A stretch of DNA of 64,000 nucleotides, taken from contig JAQFWX010000025.1 in the NCBI GenBank assembly GCA_027605045.1, positions 186,001 to 250,000 on the forward strand, in the 5' to 3' direction. The stretch comes from Phallus indusiatus (lineage: Eukaryota; Basidiomycota; Agaricomycetes; Phallales; Phallaceae). The notes below the pieces were generated by a model, which was given only the letters and a program-made list of their open reading frames with translations, was not told where the DNA came from and made no database searches. Both the position numbers and the translations under genes were made by a program. Positions 60,678 through 64,000 of this stretch are shown here, piece after piece; the first letter of the stretch is position 1; each line of letters begins with the position of its first letter.

Positions 60678-61119
60678 ATGGTTCAGGGACAAACTAAAAA
60701 CCTTCACCGAAAGGTGTCAAGTTCACGTTCTCAACAAAAGAAACCGGCTCAGCCCAAAAAGGGTCAGCGCACCATCCCCCCAAAGAAGGCCGCCGCAGTT
60801 AAACAAGCTACTTTACAAAAGGTACGTTACCAAAAAGAGGAAATTTGCGACACATCCCGATAACTGCGTCTACTTCTTCTTTAAGTCTTTATCCTCAAAA
60901 ATTAACAATTCCATTGAACGACAAATGGCGACGGCTTCTGAATCTACAGGAAGACTTTCCATCGTCAAATCTTCCACGCAGTACGTACATCTTTATTTTG
61001 TTTCTTTTCAAAAAATAAATGAAAGGAAATTTCTCCATTATACATGACGCGAGATCTCAACTAATCAACTCAATTTATTTTATTACAGATCAGGTTCTTC
61101 GTCAAAGTCTAAGCGGTGA
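60678..61119 (+). CDS. UPF0390/DUF2462-family small basic protein
   Basis: Three exons from ATG at 60678 (MVQGQTKNLHRKVSSSRSQQ) to TGA at 61117-61119, about 95 residues. The order is a very basic N-terminus, the conserved KKGQRTIPPKKAAAVKQATL and then SLSSKINNSIERQMATASES followed by GRLSIVK. This matches the UPF0390 (DUF2462) family, whose human member is the 10 kDa Leydig cell tumour protein homologue. The family is nuclear or nucleolar and linked to ribosome biogenesis, with no assigned biochemical activity. It is divergent from FEN1 with a short shared promoter. The second intron uses a CA|GTACGT donor. Confidence 0.85.
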
Positions 61120-62493
61120 CGGGTTCGGCGACTTGAGATAGAGGGAAGGAAGGCACCGAATATTCCACAGATCCCAGATCTCAAATCTCAAATCAGCCCC
61201 ACAGGCTATAAAACGTATTTCATTCCCCTTGTTTTAATAATCTTATTCAGGCGAGAGGGAAGGGGGGAATCAATTCGCCGAATTGGAAAAAGAATTCTTT
61301 TTTAGGTTTATTAAACGTTCCTCCAAGAGAATTCCATTTCATTTTTGTTTCGCGCCACAAGTTGTTTTTGTATGTGTGTGTCTGGTTTCTCTCTCTCTTC
61401 CGGGACTGCCGTTATCCATCCATCAATCAAAGAAAGAAATTGCATTATTGGGCGACATTAAAAGGGACATTATTACTTACTACATATGTTGTTTTGCTAC
61501 CGTTTTCGAACTATAATTAAAGAGGATGATTCGTGTACCTCATTGGTGCCACCGCAATAAAAGAGAAAGGAAGCGCGCAATATAAATGAAAACGCTAAAT
61601 ATATTTCAAAGTGCCAAAACGTAAAACAGTTCGTTAAAGGTCGTTAAGAAGAAGAAAAAGAAACGAAAACCAAATTGAACACAGAGTTTAAAAAAATTGG
61701 AAAAAAAAAATTGAGCTAAATTCTACAGTTCGAGACGGAGGGAAAAAAAGGTATGCGATAAATGGACTGTCCGATTGCCTCGTAACAGGGTTTGGGGTAA
61801 CATAATGCAAAGGTATTGACCAAAAATGGTATTCGGAGGAATCGAAAAAGAAGAAGAGAATCGTTAAGAAAAGACCACATACTGACTAATGGATTTAATA
61901 GTCAGAAATGCGATGCGCGTGCGTGGCGTGATTGAAAACCCAAAACAAACATACAATGAGAAAATGAATGTGGGGAGAGAGGGAAAAATGATGATGCATA
62001 TGGATGTAAAAAGAAGAGAGAGACGAATAGAGAGAGAAAGAGTAGGGCTGCATGGTTGGTGGGTAAAATGATTGCCAGAAATGAAAAATGAAGAAAAAAT
62101 CGATACAGAAAGTGAGGGGTGTTATACTAGATGCGACGTTTGGTTGGTTGAATGGGAAAGATGGGGAGAGAAAAAACGAAAGAAAAAACACGTAAAAACA
62201 ACCAGACTGGAAATGAAAGGTCCCATTAAGCAGAGCAAATATCGAAAGCGACTTGGACAAAAGAGAAGAGATGGTAAGGCAGAAGAGAGAAAGAGGTATA
62301 TCCAACGATTCGTTTAGATCTTTTTTAATTTTTTTCTTTTTTTTGCAAATTTTACCTCGAAGGGGAATGGTCTTATCTCGATCTTACTTTCAACTGGAGG
62401 GAGATCACCACTGATACGGAGGTTTTTTTCCTTCTTCATCTTCATCATTCCCCAACTTCTCTTCTCCTTCTTCTTCCTGTTTTCGAGACGATT
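61120..62493. other. Gene-free region with strong purine bias on the plus strand
   Basis: About 1.37 kb. From roughly 61560 to 62320 the plus strand is very rich in A and G (for example AAGAAGAGAGAGACGAATAG), giving long but low-complexity frames on both strands that I do not accept as genes. The last part is probably the 3' untranslated region of the leftward gene. Confidence 0.45.
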
Positions 62494-63990
62494 TCATTGT
62501 CCTTGAATTAAACACCCATCTCCTCTCTGGTTGGTCATAACAAATCCTTGTCCTTGTGATCCAATCGAGCTAAGCGTGGCAGCAGCATCACCACCACCAA
62601 GCGAAAGCGTCTCAGAAGCGCCGGTCCGGCTTTCAACAGAAGACTGCCTCCTTCCAATTGGTGAACTCGACTTGCGTGATGATCCCGAATCCTCGTCCGC
62701 AATAATTGAATGAGACGTGTCATGCGGTCTTAAAAGAAGGGTTGCATCCATTTGAATTGCAGGAACAGAAGACGAACCGGTAACCGTAACCGCAACCGCT
62801 CTAGATGATGATTCGACGGCAGATGGAGGTAATGGTAATGGAGACGATGATGATGATGATAAAGAACATAATGATGATGGAGACGGATTTAATGAATTTG
62901 GAAGTGCAGAAATGGGAGTGGGAGCAGAAGAGGAAGAAGAGGAAGAAGAAGCCGAAGCGGACGTAGCCGTGGTTGGCTCTCTGGTTTCAGCCAAGGTTCG
63001 ACTGCGTGTTTTTCTCGTGACGGATTCGATAGAGTTATTTTCATGTCGAGATCCAGGCCGCGCATCGATTATTTGAGGAGATGACTGCGCAGTGTTCAGC
63101 TCCTCGGAGGGAAAACCCAACTGTTGGGACTGCTGTTTTCCGCTCGACTCCGCAACAAGTTGTTGCTGAATAGAATCCGTCTCTTTCAACGGGGACGTAG
63201 AACCCATGAGCGATAAATCCCAACTGTCCTTGGCATTCCCGCTGGGATTATTATTAGAGTTCAGAGACTTGGTGTTATTAGTCGACCAATTCGCCCGCTG
63301 CTGCTGTTCCTGAAACCTTTGAGAATTTGGGTCGTCAAAATCGGACTCGCTTCCTTCTTGCCAATGATCGCGGCCAATGTATTTACCCTTTCGGATACCG
63401 ACCCGATGTTTAAAATTCTCTAGCCATCCAGACGACGCTTTGAACTTGTCCTCGAGGATGCCAAGACGGCGGGCTTCTTCTTTAGCTTTGGAACTGAGGG
63501 AAAAATTTACACGTGAGCTCAATGAGCGGGGGAAAGAAAAAATAAACGTACCGGATGAGGGCATCAGACAGAACAATTTTCTGTGGACGCGCCTCCTCCA
63601 CCCATAACTTGAGAACAAGTTCCAAATCGTCAAACCGAGGTTTCCTTCAAAAAAACCAAATCAAAACTTTTTCAAGAAAATATAAATTTAAAAAAACTAC
63701 CTTTTACGCGCCACTTTAGCATCATCATCCGGACATCCCAACCACCTCTCCTTATTTTTCAAAATTTTACTAATCGTACTCCTCTCAACATTATACCTCG
63801 CCGCAATATCCTCCTGACGAGCGCTCGGATGCTGTTTCGCGTACATGCAAATCGCCTTTCTATCCGAATTTGCCAACTTTTGTTTTCTATGTGGCGCTCG
63901 GGTCATCAACGGCTTCGGAGGATACTGAGCCTGAAACTCTTCGTCCGTGAGTCTCGTTCCTCCGGTGGGAATATACACGTCTGCCTCCAT
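62494..63990 (-). CDS. CENP-B-type HTH DNA-binding protein without transposase domain
   Basis: Three exons from ATG at 63990 (MEADVYIPTGGTRLTDEEFQ) to TGA at 62494-62496, about 460 residues. A first helix-turn-helix of Psq/CENP-B type is seen in LANSDRKAICMYAKQHPSAR with QEDIAARYNVERSTISKILK. A second, Tc5/CENP-B-type HTH spans KPRFDDLELVLKLWVEEARP through GILEDKFKASSGWLENFKHR. The DDE endonuclease that follows in pogo-type transposases is missing. The rest is Ser/Asn/Gln-rich with polyserine runs. This suggests a domesticated transposase used as a DNA-binding regulator or centromere/heterochromatin factor, comparable in layout to other fungal CENP-B-like proteins. Target sites are unknown. 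The gene ends ten bases inside the window edge, so its promoter lies outside. Confidence 0.82.
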
Positions 63991-64000
63991 GTTTGACCAT

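Noticed and set aside
61889..62317. Overlapping frames of up to 136 codons on both strands
   Set aside because: They arise from purine-rich low-complexity sequence with no homology or splice context.

Overview
The window looks like nuclear DNA of a basidiomycete fungus, most likely a mushroom-forming Agaricomycete. The evidence is dense genes broken by many 50-60 bp GT-AG introns, lariat-like CTNA motifs close to the acceptors, moderate GC content, and proteins of basidiomycete type (long MLP1/TPR, POP1, MOB2, an NHA1-type antiporter, a delta-12 desaturase, a UbiA transferase). I assembled every gene by hand by joining open frames across GT/AG (rarely GC/AG) junctions, checking frame at each join. 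No tRNA, rRNA or CRISPR was seen.

Layout. 1-8 kb: the 3' part of a Pro/Ser-rich protein (+), a secreted endonuclease/exonuclease/phosphatase-fold nuclease (-, with an apparent 1-nt frameshift) and a small coiled-coil protein (-). 10-21 kb: the nuclear-basket protein MLP1/TPR (+, 18 exons) facing a Ser/Thr kinase with a long disordered tail (-, also an apparent 1-nt frameshift). 21.7-31 kb is the accessory transporter block: two tandem copies of an APC-family permease, duplicated with their 5' flanks and separated by a decayed LINE with an RNase H domain, followed by an MFS transporter. 31-34 kb holds no convincing gene but contains a pair of 31-bp terminal inverted repeats 1.5 kb apart, a candidate non-autonomous DNA transposon.

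34-49 kb: Na+/H+ antiporter (-), a single-TM hypothetical protein (-), delta-12 desaturase (+), a Borealin/Nbl1-like passenger-complex subunit (+), a UbiA prenyltransferase (-) and an alpha/beta-hydrolase-fold protein lacking the usual nucleophile elbow (+). 49-64 kb is a compact housekeeping block: POP1 (-), a divergent small membrane coiled-coil protein (+) only 98 bp away, MOB2 (-), a YEATS2-like protein with zinc-binding and probable histone-fold regions (-), FEN1 (-), a UPF0390 protein (+) and a CENP-B-like HTH protein without a transposase catalytic domain (-).

The genes form no single pathway or biosynthetic cluster. I found no clear new multi-gene system. The items most worth following are the permease duplication and its promoter divergence, the TIR element, the two frameshifts, the two GC-AG introns, and the unusual hydrolase-like and YEATS2-like proteins.
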